Positions 20,501 through 33,399 of a stretch of DNA of 64,000 bases are shown one piece after another. The position numbers and the translations under genes are program-made. The stretch covers positions 1,148,586 through 1,212,585 of the forward strand of contig NW_006499973.1 in the NCBI RefSeq assembly GCF_000471905.2, given 5' to 3'. This stretch comes from Amborella trichopoda. Its lineage: Eukaryota; Streptophyta; Magnoliopsida; Amborellales; Amborellaceae. Position 1 is the stretch's first letter. Every line of letters starts with the position of its first letter. Under the pieces are notes generated by a model, which searched no databases, had not been told where the DNA came from, and saw only the letters and a list, made by a program, of their open reading frames with translations.

Positions 20501-21240
20501 TTTGCACCTATCACATGAACGACACCACGTCCCTCAAAATCCTAGCACGCTACCTGACACTCGCGGTGTGGCCTGTCACCATGCGTGCGGAAGTGATCGT
20601 TCATCATCCCACAACCCTTCCACTCTTCGACTGTTACGGCCTTGCGACACCTCAGGTTCCTACCGACCTTTCCCCTCTTCGCTTGGAATTCACTCCTGCT
20701 CGCCGAAAGACATTTTTGCTAATAACTGAAATAGCAGAAAACCATCAGAATCCCTAGAAAGCTTCCCTAAGACCCTGCAGGCTTCCCTTCTCCCTGTTTT
20801 CACACTTCTGTAGTTCGCCACGACTCGTCGAAATTTCACTGTGGTTCCAATGAGCCCACTGCTGAACCTCCTCCTTCTTTCCAGTAAACAGAGGACCGCC
20901 AAATCCCTTTGACTTTTCGCAATCTCTAACAGCCACGGAACTACTGGAAACACACTAGAACTCCTGCAGAGCACCATTGCAAATTTTGCTAAAGCTCTGA
21001 GAAGCCCTGTTCCCTGCTCAAAAAGCCTTGACACTCTTTGAAAACATTCACAAGCACGTCGTGACGGCCCCACAAGCTGCTCAAGCTCGCGAGAAAGATC
21101 TTGAAGGCCTAGTTTGGCTGAGAAGACTCTAGCCGAGAAACTCTTGATGAAAGCTCCGGCTCTCTCTCTCTCTCTAAAAAACTCTTTTACCATTCGGTAA
21201 AATAGTAAATATACCCAATAATGCCACAAAATGCCCTTTT
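20501..21240 (-). other. Element X: antisense leader-like block
   Basis: On the minus strand an ORF of 179 codons spans 20690-21229. It has no recognised family but corresponds in place to the blocks at 2040-2475, 34740-35030 and 46547-47180. The minus strand reads GGGTATATTTACTATTTTAC at ~21192-21211, a possible TATA region followed by CT-rich leader (GAGAGAGAGAG on the minus strand near 21165). No PMD follows in X; it would lie in the deleted part. Confidence 0.4.
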
Positions 21241-21640
21241 CAAATTCGAAATGACGCTCTAGTCTCGAGCTTATGACAACAATAAAATCATTTGGGGCGG
21301 GTCAAGCCCGAGACCCAAAGGGGTTATCATCGCATGCTTCCACAAGCAGCTATCACCATGCTTCTTCAAGAAGCTTCCATTGCACGCTTTGTCAGGGAGC
21401 CATCGTTGCATGCTTCATCAAGAAGCTAACACCATGTGCTTCACCCAAGGATTAATACCACGTGCACCATCCAAGTCCTAGTGCTATGTGCATGTCAAGG
21501 CGCTCCCTCTTGGACCATCATCCTACACTCTTAGGAGGTTCAGGTTCATTCCCTGCATCACAATCTCACTCCTCAGGGAGTCCATTCTCAAGTGATGGCT
21601 CTGTTCCCCATGGAGTCGCATTCCTTACTCACACCACTGT
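21241..21640 (+). other. Element X: 3' region with CAYGCTTC repeats
   Basis: Units of ~30-35 bp carry GCATGCTTCYWCAAGAAGCT (21330-21480), then CTCAGGGAGTCC and CCCCATGGAGTC blocks like those of Q 3080-3440. No genes. Confidence 0.5.
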
Positions 21641-22480
21641 CCGTACTGCATGATGTTAAACTGCACAACCATTGTCCATGTTGTATGACTTTAAACTGCA
21701 CAACCACGATCCGTACAACATGACCTTAAACTACACAGCCATGGTCCAAACTACATGACCTTAAACTGTAGCAGAGGTCTAGTTGCACGACCTTAAATTG
21801 CATGGTCCGAACTATAGGACCTTAAAACATTAGTCATGGTCCAAACTATATGACCTTAAACTATAGCGGTGGTCTAGTTACATGACCTTAAACTGCATGG
21901 TCCAAACTATAGGACCTTAAAACTTTAGTCATGGTCCAAGGTATATGACCTTCAACCATAGTACACATCTTGGCCGCATGATGTTAAATGACTTTACTCA
22001 GGTTCAGGAGATATGACCTTAAAGACACCCCCACATACGCGCACACCCCCTTTACGTGTGTCTCCATGCACGCCTTCCTTAACCGACCCATCCATGTGTG
22101 GGCACCACCTTCATTACCTCCCTAGTGAGTCCATTCATATCACCATCTTTCACCAATCCCTAGTGAGTCTTACCCATGCTCACAAAACGGCGAGCCATCT
22201 CGCCACCCATACTCGCCGTCAGCTAGTGGGTCAGCACTTTCCACCCACCATTCATACATCATCCTTCTTTCATCGGCAGCCACATGCCATCTCCTCAAAT
22301 TGAGTCAAAACCACCACCATACTCACTCTATGGCCTCCATAGACTGTCATTCATCACCACCACAGTCCAGCTATATGATCGTAAACTATAGTGCATGTTC
22401 TAGCCGCATGACATTAAAAGGGTTTGCACAGGTCCTGAAGGCACGACTGTAAACACACCTTCACAAAAATAATGGGTATA
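21640..22480 (+). repeat. Tandem repeat array, 3' region of X
   Basis: Diverged relatives of the Q 35-bp unit: CATGGTCCAAACTATATGAC / CTTAAACT(G/A) repeated from ~21650 to ~22020. A conserved non-repeat stretch follows (22020-22310, shared with Q, Z and T), then a last unit at 22360-22450. The CCCTAAA of the Q units is mostly CCTTAAA here. Confidence 0.85.
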
Positions 22481-23518
22481 TTGTATACCTAAATAAGGGA
22501 ACGCCATGAATCAAAATGACAAACGGGCATGGTCAATAAACCATGAGTAAAAGAGTTTCGTAAAGACAAAAACCTAGGCATGGTGTAAACCCCAAAAGGG
22601 CGTCGTGAGCAAAACGGATGAAAAGAGCAGAAAAATAAGAGGGGTTGATGAAAACCATCTCTACGATGCCACTTCTCCTGTCCAGGAGAAAACCAACAAA
22701 AGGGCGCTTGAACCAATAAAATAGGTTGACGCAGCACCACAAACTCAGCTGGCACCCAATTGCCAAAATAAGTGTAATTCTAGCTAGCGAGGTCCACACA
22801 AAATCCTCAACTGCCACATTTGACCACAATAGAAAATGGCTCACCCGGGAGTGAGAGCGTCATAAGATCTCTCACACTTCAACTCCAAAATGCTAAAGAC
22901 CATCACGAAGTAAGAAACTGACAAAGACAGGGCCTAACTTGCCAAAGACCTCAGGGTTATTCCTCGCCATGAGATTGCTTGCCAAAAACCTTTCCTCAGC
23001 CGGCAGGCCCAGATCTTCACGACAGGCCGGTACAAAGCCCCTAACTGAACCCGTAAGGATGGAGCCCACGAGGTTGCCTCACCTAAATTCCCCCTAGCCC
23101 AAATCTTTTAGATAGGTCAAAAGCCCCCGACTGAACCCCGGTAGAAGAGACCTATAGAGATACCCTGATCATCAAAAGCAAACCTGGTGTAGCAGCAAAC
23201 AATGCCTGTCAAAGGTTCATAGCACTTGACCGCCAGATAGGACCGATTCAGACCAATGAGGTCCCTACAAAATCCTCAAGCTTTCAGAATCACAAATAGT
23301 CCCTTGAGGGTGAGGACTTCAACAGATCCCTCAAAAGTCTTTTCTCCCCCTAAAGTCTCCACGGATGGACCTATTCATTGCATCAAAACGTCTTAGCATC
23401 CTAGTTACAGAATTGTGCAAATATCCTTAATGTTCATGTAGTCCTATAGCTAGCCAGGGGAAATTTCTCGAATGATTGCACTTCTCGCTTCTCTTGAAGC
23501 ACAACATTCGGCGAGGCA
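22481..23518 (+). other. Element X: 3' tail to polypurine tract
   Basis: About 1 kb is shared, inverted, with 28930-29934 (U), 31847-33000 (Z) and 42886-43960 (T), and in sense with Y 50471-51598. It ends TTCTCTTGAAGCACAACATT then CGGCGAGGCA (23509-23518) directly before the LTR. This is the polypurine tract position; relatives read CGGTGGGGCA. It primes plus-strand synthesis. CCTCAAAAG/CCCTCAAA repeats occur near 23290-23345. Confidence 0.75.
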
Positions 23519-26261
23519 TGCTATTGGAAGACATTTTTCATCATCATGGGTCTCGAGACAGTAAATCCTAACAATCAATGGAAATTATGAGAGTCGTAGA
23601 ATTGTCGCAAAACTGGCCAAGATCTTCATGAGGACTCTCAAAAGTCTCTTGCCCAATTTCGTCGCATAAGGCAGTGTAGACCAAGAAACAAATTTTGATA
23701 GAATCAACCTCTAGCACCCTGAAACGACCCTATAACCAGAGCTATATTTTCTGTGTCTCAATTTACTGTGGAACCACTGTCATTGGATCCGACATGGTTG
23801 AAAACACCCAGGGGTCAAATTTCAGCTTGAATAGACACTCTAGGAAAACGTTATAGGAGAAAGAGCGAAGCAGGAGGAGCCACGCACTACTCCCGTGTGG
23901 ACACCCTGCAACTAAACTCCATTGAAGAGGAAGTCACAAACAGTGACTTTCGATGCTCATAACTCACCCATCTCTAGTCGGACTGTGCTCAAATTTTGTG
24001 AGCATGTTCGTTCCTTCAAAATGAGCATTGTGATATGTGGCACGCCTAGTGCCAACGCCCGAGCTCGAAGAAAAGCTAGAGAGAAGTTGTTGACACTACT
24101 CAGAACCCTATACATGATGAACAGTCAGATTTCGCACACGAAGCAGATGAAGTGACTGCAAATTTCGATGCTGGAATTCCAGATTCCTGCCAAAACACCA
24201 AAGATGCAAAATCATCGTCCGGGCACGAAATTAAGTTACATTTGTTCCCCTGTGATCATGAAGACATGCTCAGTATGATCCTGCAAAAAAATCATAGAAA
24301 TATTTCTAGGAATGAGCATACTATCAATCCGAAATTTGCAAGCTTTATCCAAATTTCAATACGTATGATCGTGCCCTAAAAACACGATCTATGGTTAGAA
24401 GCTGGTATCAAATTGATCTCCATGACGAGCCCTACAAAAAAACAATCATCTTTCGATCAAACAGGCATCAAAGCAACCCCGGATCATCCAAGAAAAATCA
24501 CGCAAGTGCTAGGGTAGCACAAGGATTGTTTTGAAATTCCACAAATTGTTAGGAGGGGAGCAAATCTGTCATTTTACACCCTATTTTCTAATTTCTTTTA
24601 ATTCAATTAAATCTTAATTTCCAGCAACTAGGTTTAATTTTGATCAATCCACGCATGTTTGGGCACACTTCTATATGTACCTCGTACTATCATTGTACTC
24701 AAGACCCCCAATCATTCACTAGAGAGAGTTTTGCTTAATAAAATTTCTCTTTCTTCTCATTATTGGGTCACGTTGAGAGAGAGAGGAAGGAGAGAGAAAA
24801 TTTTGATCAGTACCCCTAGGCTCGAGGTAAATCTTTCTCTCTCTTCTTTTATTTTCTTTTCTTCTTCCCTCTCTTCCTCTTTTTCCCCTTCCTCTTCTTC
24901 ATCTAGGTCCCTCTTAGAGGTCATGAACGGCAGTGGCAGAGCCATGCATGCCTCTCATGTGGTCTCACAGGTCGCGCATGGTGATGGTAGCGCCATGCAC
25001 AAGTTTCTTTGTCCTTCTCTTGTTCATTTTTATCTCTCGACAAGTTCTGCAGACGGCGCTACTCATTGCCATCAGCAGATGTATTCTTGATTTTTCAGTG
25101 AAGGGCTTAGACAGTGAACGTTTATGCTGCCCACAGGGATCTTCCCTCTGTTGCGTGCCTATCGCAGACGGCGATGCCTATCACAGTCCATGAGCTTCCT
25201 TTGCGCTCTCGGTGGCCATTGTTGTCTTTGAGCTTCTTCGTGCATTTAGTACTCATTGTTGTCCCCCTTGCATCCCACGCCTATCCCCTTGCACCTCCGA
25301 AAGAACTATCATCTTGTGCTTTACAAATTGCTATCGTCACGTGCTTCATAAGAGGTTTTCGCCGCCCACGCAAGGGCGTGCTACCTTTCTCGTGTTACCA
25401 ATGGCGATGCTTAGCACCACCCGTAGTTCATTGCTGCCCCTCTGGGCATGGGCAATAGTGTCTAGTGTCGTCTAAAGGCTATGACACTACTACTCCACGG
25501 TAGTGGGTGATGACGCTTAGCGCTGCTAGGACCCATCTATTCATCGTCGCGTGCCTTCTCTTTATTCTCTCTTCTTCTCACTTGACTGAGGGCTAAATCT
25601 AGCATCGTCTTAGTGGTCTGGTTGTCGAGTAGTATTGCCGTTGTGCTGATCTTGACTACCTAGCATGTTTTACTGCCACACCAGATTAAGATAGTCGTAT
25701 CGACCCTGGTTTTGAGTAGTATTTCCATCGTGTTGATCGTGAGTACCATGCCCATATTGCCAACACTCTGATTCGGTCACTGTCAGGCTATTGTGCTAGT
25801 CTCGTACCTTCGTTCGGTTCGCTTCCCTTTTCAGCCTTTGTTCGAACCTCCCACTTCATCATCCCGACTTCTCACATTCTTATCACATGAATGTGCATTG
25901 CCATATGACAAGGGTGGGTCCTTCGACCCACTTGTCTTGCAAATTAACCAAACTAGTGTTGTACAAAAAACAAGGAGATTGCAGGTCAAGGGAGGCAATT
26001 TCGAACCAGCAGAAGCAGTTAGGGGGCTTTCCGACATGTTCTAAGAGGGCACCCACTCAAGTCAGCCCGAGTAAGTCATGGACCCCGGTGAGGTTGGTCC
26101 CCACCTCACATCCAAAATTCCTCTCTCACTAGTTGGATATCTGCCCTTGGTCTTGAACAAGGTTCCCAAGAGAGTGATCTTAGGTCTCAAATCATCCAAA
26201 CACGAGACATGTGTTACCCAATCATCTAGATTCGGGGAGACAAGATCGAGGCACCTAACAA
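23519..26261 (+). repeat. Element X: 3' LTR (~2.74 kb)
   Basis: It starts TGCTATTGGAAGACATTTTT and ends GAGGCACCTAACAA (canonical end ...CCTAACCA with one C-to-A change). It is collinear with the 5' LTR, with many substitutions and small indels, so the insertion is old. The degenerate TATA is at 24673-24680. Confidence 0.9.
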
Positions 26262-27518
26262 ATCAAACCTTTGATCTCTTTAAAGGGGTAAGCTCAACTA
26301 AGACCCAGATAGCGCCTCAGGCAGGCTATCAGCAGTCATACAATCGGGTGCCTCCACTTGCAAACCTTAATCAAGATGACTACTGGACCAGGCATCAAAA
26401 TGAGGTCTATCCTTTTGAAAAAGATTAGGTTCATGCACTACTTCAATTATTGCTGGACCAAAGTATGATTGTGTTGCCCCAGATCAAGTTTCATAACCAT
26501 GCTGGTCTCGATTCTCACACAAGATATTGTGCTTATCATCAGAGGGTAAACTACTCTACAGAAGAATGCTACAGACTCAAGGACATCATCGAAGCTCTGA
26601 TCCAAAAGGGTCAAATCAAGCTCGAAAACTTAAGAAAGCATTCGAGGTAGCTAAGGCCTCTCATGCAGTGATGATTCACGGGGAAGATGAAGGTCCACAT
26701 CTCTCGGATTACTTGCCATCAGATTTCCTTTAGACTTTGTTCAACATGATGCTCCAAGAAGGACTTATCACAATGAAGCTGGCAAAGCAGCCTAAGCACC
26801 TTGATTAGGGAACTGACAATCACTGGTGCCCGTACCACTAGATATGGGGCCACGAGTTGAGTGAATGCTATGGGTTCGAAACTGTGGTTGCGAAAAAAAT
26901 CCAGATAGGTCACGTTAATGATACCAATTGCTCTCAAGGCACTTTTCCCCTTCAGGAGGACATCTCAGTACAAGTCTCCCATAATGCTGCTACTGACCCC
27001 ATTGAGCCCTTGACTTCCCAACCATGGAGAGTCTACCATGGACGAAGCAGACTTAAGTCTTCAAAGCGAGAGTTAATTCGTCAAGCTAGAGCTGTCCACC
27101 AACCTAGTAAGATGAATCAAGCACCTCTAAGGGTAGCCAGGAAAAGACGGGTGCCAAGGGCTGCTCGACGAAGGAACAAGGCACCTCAACCACCAGTCGA
27201 GCAAGAGTTTCTCAAGCCCCTTCCCTCATTGCTGACTTTAAAAGACTTTATCCCTGTCGTCATTAACCTTATTATGTTGTCTCATCAAGAGGACATCCTT
27301 ACTTTATCCCTGTCGCCATGGACCTTATTCTATTGTCTTGTTTCAAGATCAGTGAATTAAACGATTATGCCCAATTTCATGTGATCGACACCGACACCTC
27401 CCATAATGTCCTTCTCGGCCACCCGTGGCTCCATGACCAAGGGCTGGTTCCAACCACATTGCATCAATGCTTCAAGTATACTAGAGACGGGAGATAGTAT
27501 ACAGTCTACGCTAAGACA
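26262..27518 (+). pseudogene. Element Y: gag end, Cys/His modules, protease end
   Basis: Gag of Y resumes (QTFDLFKGVSSTKTQIAPQA, cf. QTLDLSKVQTSQARG in X), then RYCAYHQRVNYSTEECYRLK (26522-26581) and the HELSECYGFETVVAKK module (~26851-26900). The linker with WRVYHGRSRLKSSK (27020-27065) and PPVEQEFLKPLPS follows. Finally DTDTSHNVLLGHPWLHDQGL (~27389-27448) is the protease C-terminus. The active-site part of the protease and the 700 bp before it are deleted: linker jumps to FKISELNDYAQFHVID at ~27340. The frame ends where the minus-strand cluster begins. Confidence 0.85.
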
Positions 27519-28929
27519 TGTTTAGGAAAGCCCTAACTTTTTTTATCAAAAGTCGAACTCTTGGTACAATGATTTTTCTGGAAAGTTCAAGCCCCTCTAA
27601 ATGAGAGGTAGCATCTATTTATAAACTAGGGTTAAAATGTGAGTGGATTACACAAAACTAGCCCTAATTACTGTAAATTAAGATTTATCTGAATTAAATG
27701 AAATTCTAAAAATAGGTGCAAAATGATTGTTTTGCCCCTACCTAACCATACACAGAATTCCAAAACAATGCATGTTGCTGCCTTAGAACATGCGTGATCT
27801 TCCATGGATGATCCGGGGTTGCTCCGGTGCCCGTTTGCTAAAGAGATGATTTCATTCTTGTAGGGATCATTATGGTGATCGATTTGATACCAATTTTAAG
27901 CCACAGATCATGCTTTTAAACGACGATCATGTGACTTGAAATTCATATGAATGTTGAAAACTTTCGCTCAATAGTGTGCTTGTTTCTTCATGTTTTCCTA
28001 TGATTTCTTCATTTTATCTCACTGAGTATATCGTCACGATCGTGTGGCAACAAATGCAACTCAATTTCGTACCCAGATGAAGATTTTACCATGTTGGAAT
28101 TTTAGCCGGAATCTAGAATCTGGGAGGCAGAATTTATGGCAAGTTTATCGATTGCACTCGTGAAATCCGATCATCATCATGCATGAGATTCAACCTAGAA
28201 GTAGCCTCATACCTTACACACACGATGGAACTGGTCTCGTGTCAATCCCATATGCGAGCGCTGTGATTTGGCCACTCGAGCGAGGTGTGTCGCTGCTGAT
28301 TTTCCATCAACTTTCTTCACGAATTGGTAACTTCTCTCTAGCTTTTCATCCAGTTCGGGCAATGTCACAGGGAGTGCCACATATTGAAATGCTCCTCTTG
28401 GCGAGACGAACACGCTCACAAAATTTGAGTGCGATCTGATTCGAGACAAGTAAGATATAGGTCTCCGAAGTCACTACCCAAAATTGTAAAAACAGTCATC
28501 AATAATGGTGACTTGGTGCAGGGAGGCCGCACGGGAATAGCGTGCGGCGTACCTCTTTTTTGTCTTTTACCCATAACTTTATCCTAGAGAGTCTGTTTGA
28601 ACCAAAACTTGACCCATAGAGGTTTTTGATAGTACCAGATCCAATGGTGGTGGTCCCATAGCCCTTTGACGCACCAAAAATAGATTTCTAGTATAGGGGT
28701 CTGTTTCAAGGTGTTAGAGATTATTTTTTCGTCTACACTGGCTTAGGCATGTCGAAATACGCAAAAACTTGGTAGAAGACTTTTATGAGTCCTTATGAAG
28801 ATCTAGGCGAGCTCTAGAGTCATTCTGAGGCTGTCAAAATTTCTATTATCTGTCAGGCTTTATTGACCGGCTGCTCTCTTTTATTCCGCGTGAGGGACCC
28901 ATGGTGCTGAAAAATGTCTTCAAACAACA
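27519..28929 (-). repeat. LTR U, truncated (1.4 kb)
   Basis: On the minus strand it starts TGTTGTTTGAAGACATTTTT (28929) and follows the X LTR up to and past the TATA box (TATAAATA, 27616-27623). Then ~95 bp later comes CCTAAACA at 27519-27526, resembling the LTR terminus CCTAACCA. The ~1.3 kb between is missing, so this is an internally deleted LTR. A poly-A-signal-like GATAAAAAAAG lies at ~27542-27552. Confidence 0.75.
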
Positions 28930-29934
28930 TGCCCGATCGAATGTTGTACTTCAAGAGAAGCGAAAGGGAAAATATTTGAAAAATTTCCTATCGACTTGAT
29001 TTCTTTTTTCTTCCTTGCCACAGGACCACGTGAACATTGAGGAAAAATCCATGAAATGTTGTAGCTAGGATGCTCAGACAATTGGACACATTTGTCACAG
29101 ATCCATCCATGGAGACTTTGGGGGGAGAAGAGACTTTGAGGGATCTTGTCGCGGTCCTCACCCTCATGGGACCATAGGGACTAGCTTTTAATGTATTCAC
29201 CCAGATGAGTTTACAACGTGGAGAAATTGTTTTTACGGTCCTCACCCTATTGAATAGCACTCTTAGGGGCCATTTGTGTCTTTTGGGGGATCATGTGTTC
29301 ATCGTCCTCACCCTCGGGGACTCCTTCGGTTTTTTATTTTGAGGGATCTTGTGTTCATCATCCTCACCCTCAAGGACTCTCTTTAATTTGAGGGATTATT
29401 TGTTCATCATCCTCACCTTCAAGGACTCCCTTTGTTTTGGAGGGATCTTTCAATGATATTCCTCACCCTCAAGGACTCTCTTTGGTTTGAGGGATCTTTT
29501 GCTCATCGTTCTCACACTCAAGCACTCTTTTTTATTTTGGAGTTTGGGAGATCCCGTGAGGATCTAATTCCCGGGTGAGCCATCTTGTGTTGTGATTGGA
29601 TCTTGACAGCCGAGGATTTTGTGTGGGCCTCTTTAGCAAGAATTATGCCTGTTTGGCAATTGGGTGCTGGCTGAGGCTATGATGTTGCGCCAACCTACCT
29701 TATTGTTCCAAGTGCTCTTTGCAGGTTTTCACCTGGACTGCGAAAGTGGCACCGTAAAGATGGTTTTCACCAACCTCCTTTATTTTTGGGTGGCTCTTTT
29801 CCCATGACCTTGTGGCCTCGTCCGTCGCTTTCATCCGGTTTTGATCACGGCGCCCTTTCGGTTTTTCACTGTGCCCGAGATTTTTCTCACGAAACTCTCT
29901 TACTCATGGTTTCATGATCATGCCCATCTGTCAT
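28930..29934 (-). other. 3' tail of element U
   Basis: This is the minus-strand counterpart of X 22510-23518, complete from the polypurine position (28930-28939, minus) to the GGGCATGRTCATRAAACCATG block at 29905-29930. The rest of element U is absent: the next base is the 3' end of the Z LTR. Confidence 0.75.
29270..29560 (-). repeat. ~55-60-bp tandem repeats in U tail
   Basis: About five units carry CCTCACCCTCAAGGACTC and TTTGAGGGATCTTGTGTTCA (plus-strand reading). X has only one or two such units (23285-23340), so the array expanded in this copy. Confidence 0.8.
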
Positions 29935-31846
29935 TGGTTAGGTGCCTCGATCTCGCCCTCTGGGTCTAAATGCCCTGGTGGCACATATCTCAGGTTTCTT
30001 TTGAACTCGAGATTCTCTCAAAACCTTGCTCAAGAGCAAGGCCACGTATACCAACCGATGAGAGTGGAATTTGAGTGGGTTCGGGACTTACTCGGGCTAG
30101 CTCGTGTGGGCGCCCTCTTAGATCATGAAGAAAGCCCCTCAGCTACTTGCGCTGGTTTGGAATCGCCTCCCTTGCCCTACAATCCTCTTGTTTTTGTGCA
30201 CAACACTTCTATGGTTAATTTATGAGACATGTGGGTTAAAGAGACCCACCCTTGTCTGAGAGCCTCGTACGCTCATATGAGGGAGTGATGGAACGAGAAG
30301 CTCCAACGAAGAGAGAAAAGAGAAGAAAATTTAATGAAGAGAGAAAAGAGAAGAAAATTTAACGAAGAGGTGAGACTTAGTATAACAGCTGGAAGACTAC
30401 TAACTTGAAGTGGTAGCAAGATGGGCATGGCTCTCAAGGCTAGCATGGCGGCAATATTACCCGAAACCGAGACCAGGATGGCAACGCTAGGCTAAGTCTG
30501 CCCTCGATCAAATGAGGAATGAGAAGAGTGAAGAGAAGAAGACGAGGAAAAAGAAAGATGAGGTGGTAGAGGAAGGAAGAACCTACACGACAATAGGCAT
30601 TATCGTTGGCCTAATTGCTGAAAATTAAGATTAAAATGATTTAAAAGAAATGGGTGTAAAATGACAGATTTGCCCCTTCTTAACAAGCATGGAAATTCAT
30701 AACAGTTCCTGTATTGCCCTAGAGTTTGTGTGATCTTACATGGCTGATCCGGGGTAGTTCTAGTGTTCGATTAATCATAAGATAATTTTTTTCTTGTTGG
30801 GCTTGATATGGTGATCGATTTGATGCTAACTTCGAGCCATGGATCGTGTTTTTGGGGCACGACCATGTGACTTGAAATTTGAATGGATCTTGAAACTTTG
30901 GATCGATAGTGTACTCATTCCATGATGTTTTTTCTATGTTTTCTTCGCTGAATCACATTGAGCATGCCGTTACGATCGCAAGGCAACAAACGCAGCTCGA
31001 TTCCATGCCCGAACGAAGATTTGCAAGCTTGGAATTTTGGTCAGAATCTAAAATTTTGGTGACAGAACCTGCAGTCTGTTCGTCTGCTTTGTGTGAGGAA
31101 TCCGACCATTCATCATGTACGAGGTTCATGTCGAAGATGGCCCGAGACCTTACACTCGCAATAGAATTGGTCTCGTGTCGATCGTGCTTACGAATGGTGT
31201 GATTCGACAGCTCGAGCGAGGCATGATGCTGCTGAATTTCCTGCACTTTCTTTACGGATCAGCAACTTCTTTCTAGCTTTTCTTCTCGCTTGGGTATTGT
31301 CACGGGGCATGCCACATTTCGAATCGCTTGTCTTGATGTGACGATCATGCTCAACAAATTTGAGCACTATCCAACTTGGGATGGGTGACATATGAGCGTC
31401 GAAAGTCACAATTATTGATTGTCCCTTCAATAGTGTGGAGTTGCAGGGTAGCCGCACGGGAATAGCGTGTGGCCCTTCTTATGTTACTCTTTCTCCTATA
31501 ACGTCTTCCTAGAACTTTCGTTCAAGTTGAAATTTGACCTTTAATGGTTTTCAACCGTGCCGGATCCAATGGTGGTGGTCCCAGAGCAAATTGAGACACC
31601 GAATATGTAGCTCTAGTTATAGGTGCCATTTCAAGGTGCTAAAAGTCGATTCTGCTAGAACTGTCTCTCAGTCCGCATTGCCTTAGACATGTCAGAATGC
31701 GACCAAACATGGAGGGAGAATTTTGAGAGACCTCATGAAGATCTTGGCCGATTCTAGTGCTATTCTGAAATTGTCAGAATTTCCACTGTTTGCTTGGCTT
31801 TATTGAGCGGGGGCCCCATGCTGATGAAAAATACCATTCAACAGCA
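29935..31846 (-). repeat. 3' LTR of element Z (~1.9 kb)
   Basis: On the minus strand it starts TGCTGTTGAATGGTATTTTT at 31846 and ends GAGGCACCTAACCA at 29935. It is ~0.9 kb shorter than the X LTR, mainly because the pyrimidine/GA tract and the central part (X ~13190-13950) are reduced. The polypurine tract CGGTGGGGCA is at 31847-31856 (minus). Confidence 0.85.
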
Positions 31847-33399
31847 TGCCCCACCGAATGTTGCACTTCGAGAGAATCAAGAAGTGCAATCATTTGGGAA
31901 ATTTGAGGGATATTGTCGAAGTCCTCACCCTCAATGGTCTATTGGCGATTCTGAAGTGTGAGGCCTTGGTCAGGACCTCTTCGGTTAGAACCATACCTCT
32001 TTGAAGGCCAAATGCTACGAACCTTCAGTTGGCATTGTTTTCTACTACACCAGGTTTTCTTTCGATGCTCAAGGTATCTCTTGTAGGTCCCATCTAGCGG
32101 GGTCCAGTCGAGGGCTTCTAAACCAACCCGAAAGTTTGGTCCCAAGTATGTTAGGGGATTTGGCGAAGACTACCTTGAAGCTTTTGGCAGGTTAGACCCC
32201 GGCTTCGTTAGTTTCCTTCCTCGTGATGGTCTTTAGCATTTTCGAAGGGATCTTTTGGTCATCGTCCTCAACCTCAATGACTCTTGTTGTTGTTGAACTG
32301 GGGAGATCTTATGCGGCTCTCACTCCCTGATGAGCCATTGAAACTAAGAGATCTTATGCGGCTCTCAATCCCTAATGAGCAATGAAACTGGGGAGATCTT
32401 ATGCGGCTCTCACTCCCTGATGAGCCATGAAACTAGGAGATCTTATGCAAATCTCACCTCCCTCGCGAGCCATGATATTGAAACGCGGGAGGCATACAGC
32501 TCTCACTCCCTGGCGAGCCATGATGTTGAAACGTGGGAGGCATACGGCTCTCACTCCCTGGTGAGCCATGATGCTGATTGGGCGCTGGCATCTGAGGATT
32601 TTAGGAGGCCTCACTAGCTCTGATTGTGACAGTTTGGATGTCGGCTGAGGCGGCGATAGCACGTCAACCTGCCTTGTTGGTCCAAGCACCCTTTGTGGGT
32701 TTTCACTTGAATAGGGGGAAGTGGCTCCATGAGGTCAGTTTTCACCAACTTCTATTTATTCTTGGGCTCTTTTACCCATGATCTTGTGATCATATCCACC
32801 TTTTTCATCCATTTTTGCCCACGGTGCCCTTTTGGTGTTTTCACCATGCCTAGGTTTTTGTTTTCTATGAAACTCTCTTACTCATTGTTTCGTGACCATG
32901 TCCATTCATCATTTTTCCTCATGGAGTTCCCTTGTCCAAGTGTACACCATGCCCATTTTCTTTTGTGCAAAGGAGTGTTTAGGGTCTTGTCTTCGAGACC
33001 CTTGCGAAGCCTTTAAACTTCATGCGACAAGGATGTGCACTATAATTTAGGCTCATACAGCTGGACCACGGTAGAGAATGGTAGTTTGTAGAGGCCATGG
33101 AGTGAATATGGTGATGACTTTGACTTCCTTATGAAGATGGCAAGAAGTTGTCTATGGAGAGTTGATGATGAACGGATGACTGGTGGGTGAATAATGGTGA
33201 CCCACTAGCTGAGCGACGAGATGGCCCACCGTTTCATGATTATGGGTAAGGCTCACTAGGGAATGGTGAAAGATGGTGATGATAGTGATGGTGGTGCACG
33301 CACACAAATGGGCCGGCTAGGGAAGGCGTACGTGAAGATGCACGTAAAGCATGTGTGTGTGTATTTCGGCTCACTGGGGAACTAGACCTCCACTATAGT
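31847..33399 (-). other. 3' tail of element Z
   Basis: Minus-strand counterpart of X 22020-23518, again ending in the polypurine tract. It holds the conserved GACGGTGCACAC/ACTCACTGGGGAA-type stretch at ~33050-33400, shared with T (44050-44420) and X. No genes. Confidence 0.7.
32290..32580 (-). repeat. 45-57-bp tandem repeats in Z tail
   Basis: Seven units: four of ~45 bp with GGGAGATCTTATGCGGCTCT and CACTCCCTGATGAGCCATGA, then three of ~57 bp with GGGAGGCATACGGCTCTCAC. None of the other tails has this expansion; U has one unit at ~29545-29585 (GGGAGATCCCGTGAGG). Confidence 0.85.

Larger units (their letters stand above)
11944..26261 (+). mobile_element. Element X: Tat retrotransposon lacking RT-RH-INT, inserted in gag of Y
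   Basis: This is a two-LTR element of ~14.3 kb. Order: 5' LTR 11944-14779, PBS 14783, leader, gag 16376-17406, Cys/His modules to ~18240, repeats and a splice-acceptor-like site to 18834, protease 19545-19883, short post-protease stretch to ~20310, antisense leader block ~20690-21240, tandem repeats 21640-22480, 3' tail to 23518, 3' LTR 23519-26261. RT, RNase H and integrase are absent, so it could only have moved with enzymes from another copy, or it lost them later. LTR termini and a 5-bp target duplication define its ends. Confidence 0.9.

Noticed and set aside
20690..21229. 179-codon minus-strand frame as a gene
   Set aside because: No protein family, and the equivalent blocks in Q, Z and T encode different, unalignable peptides; treated as antisense leader DNA.
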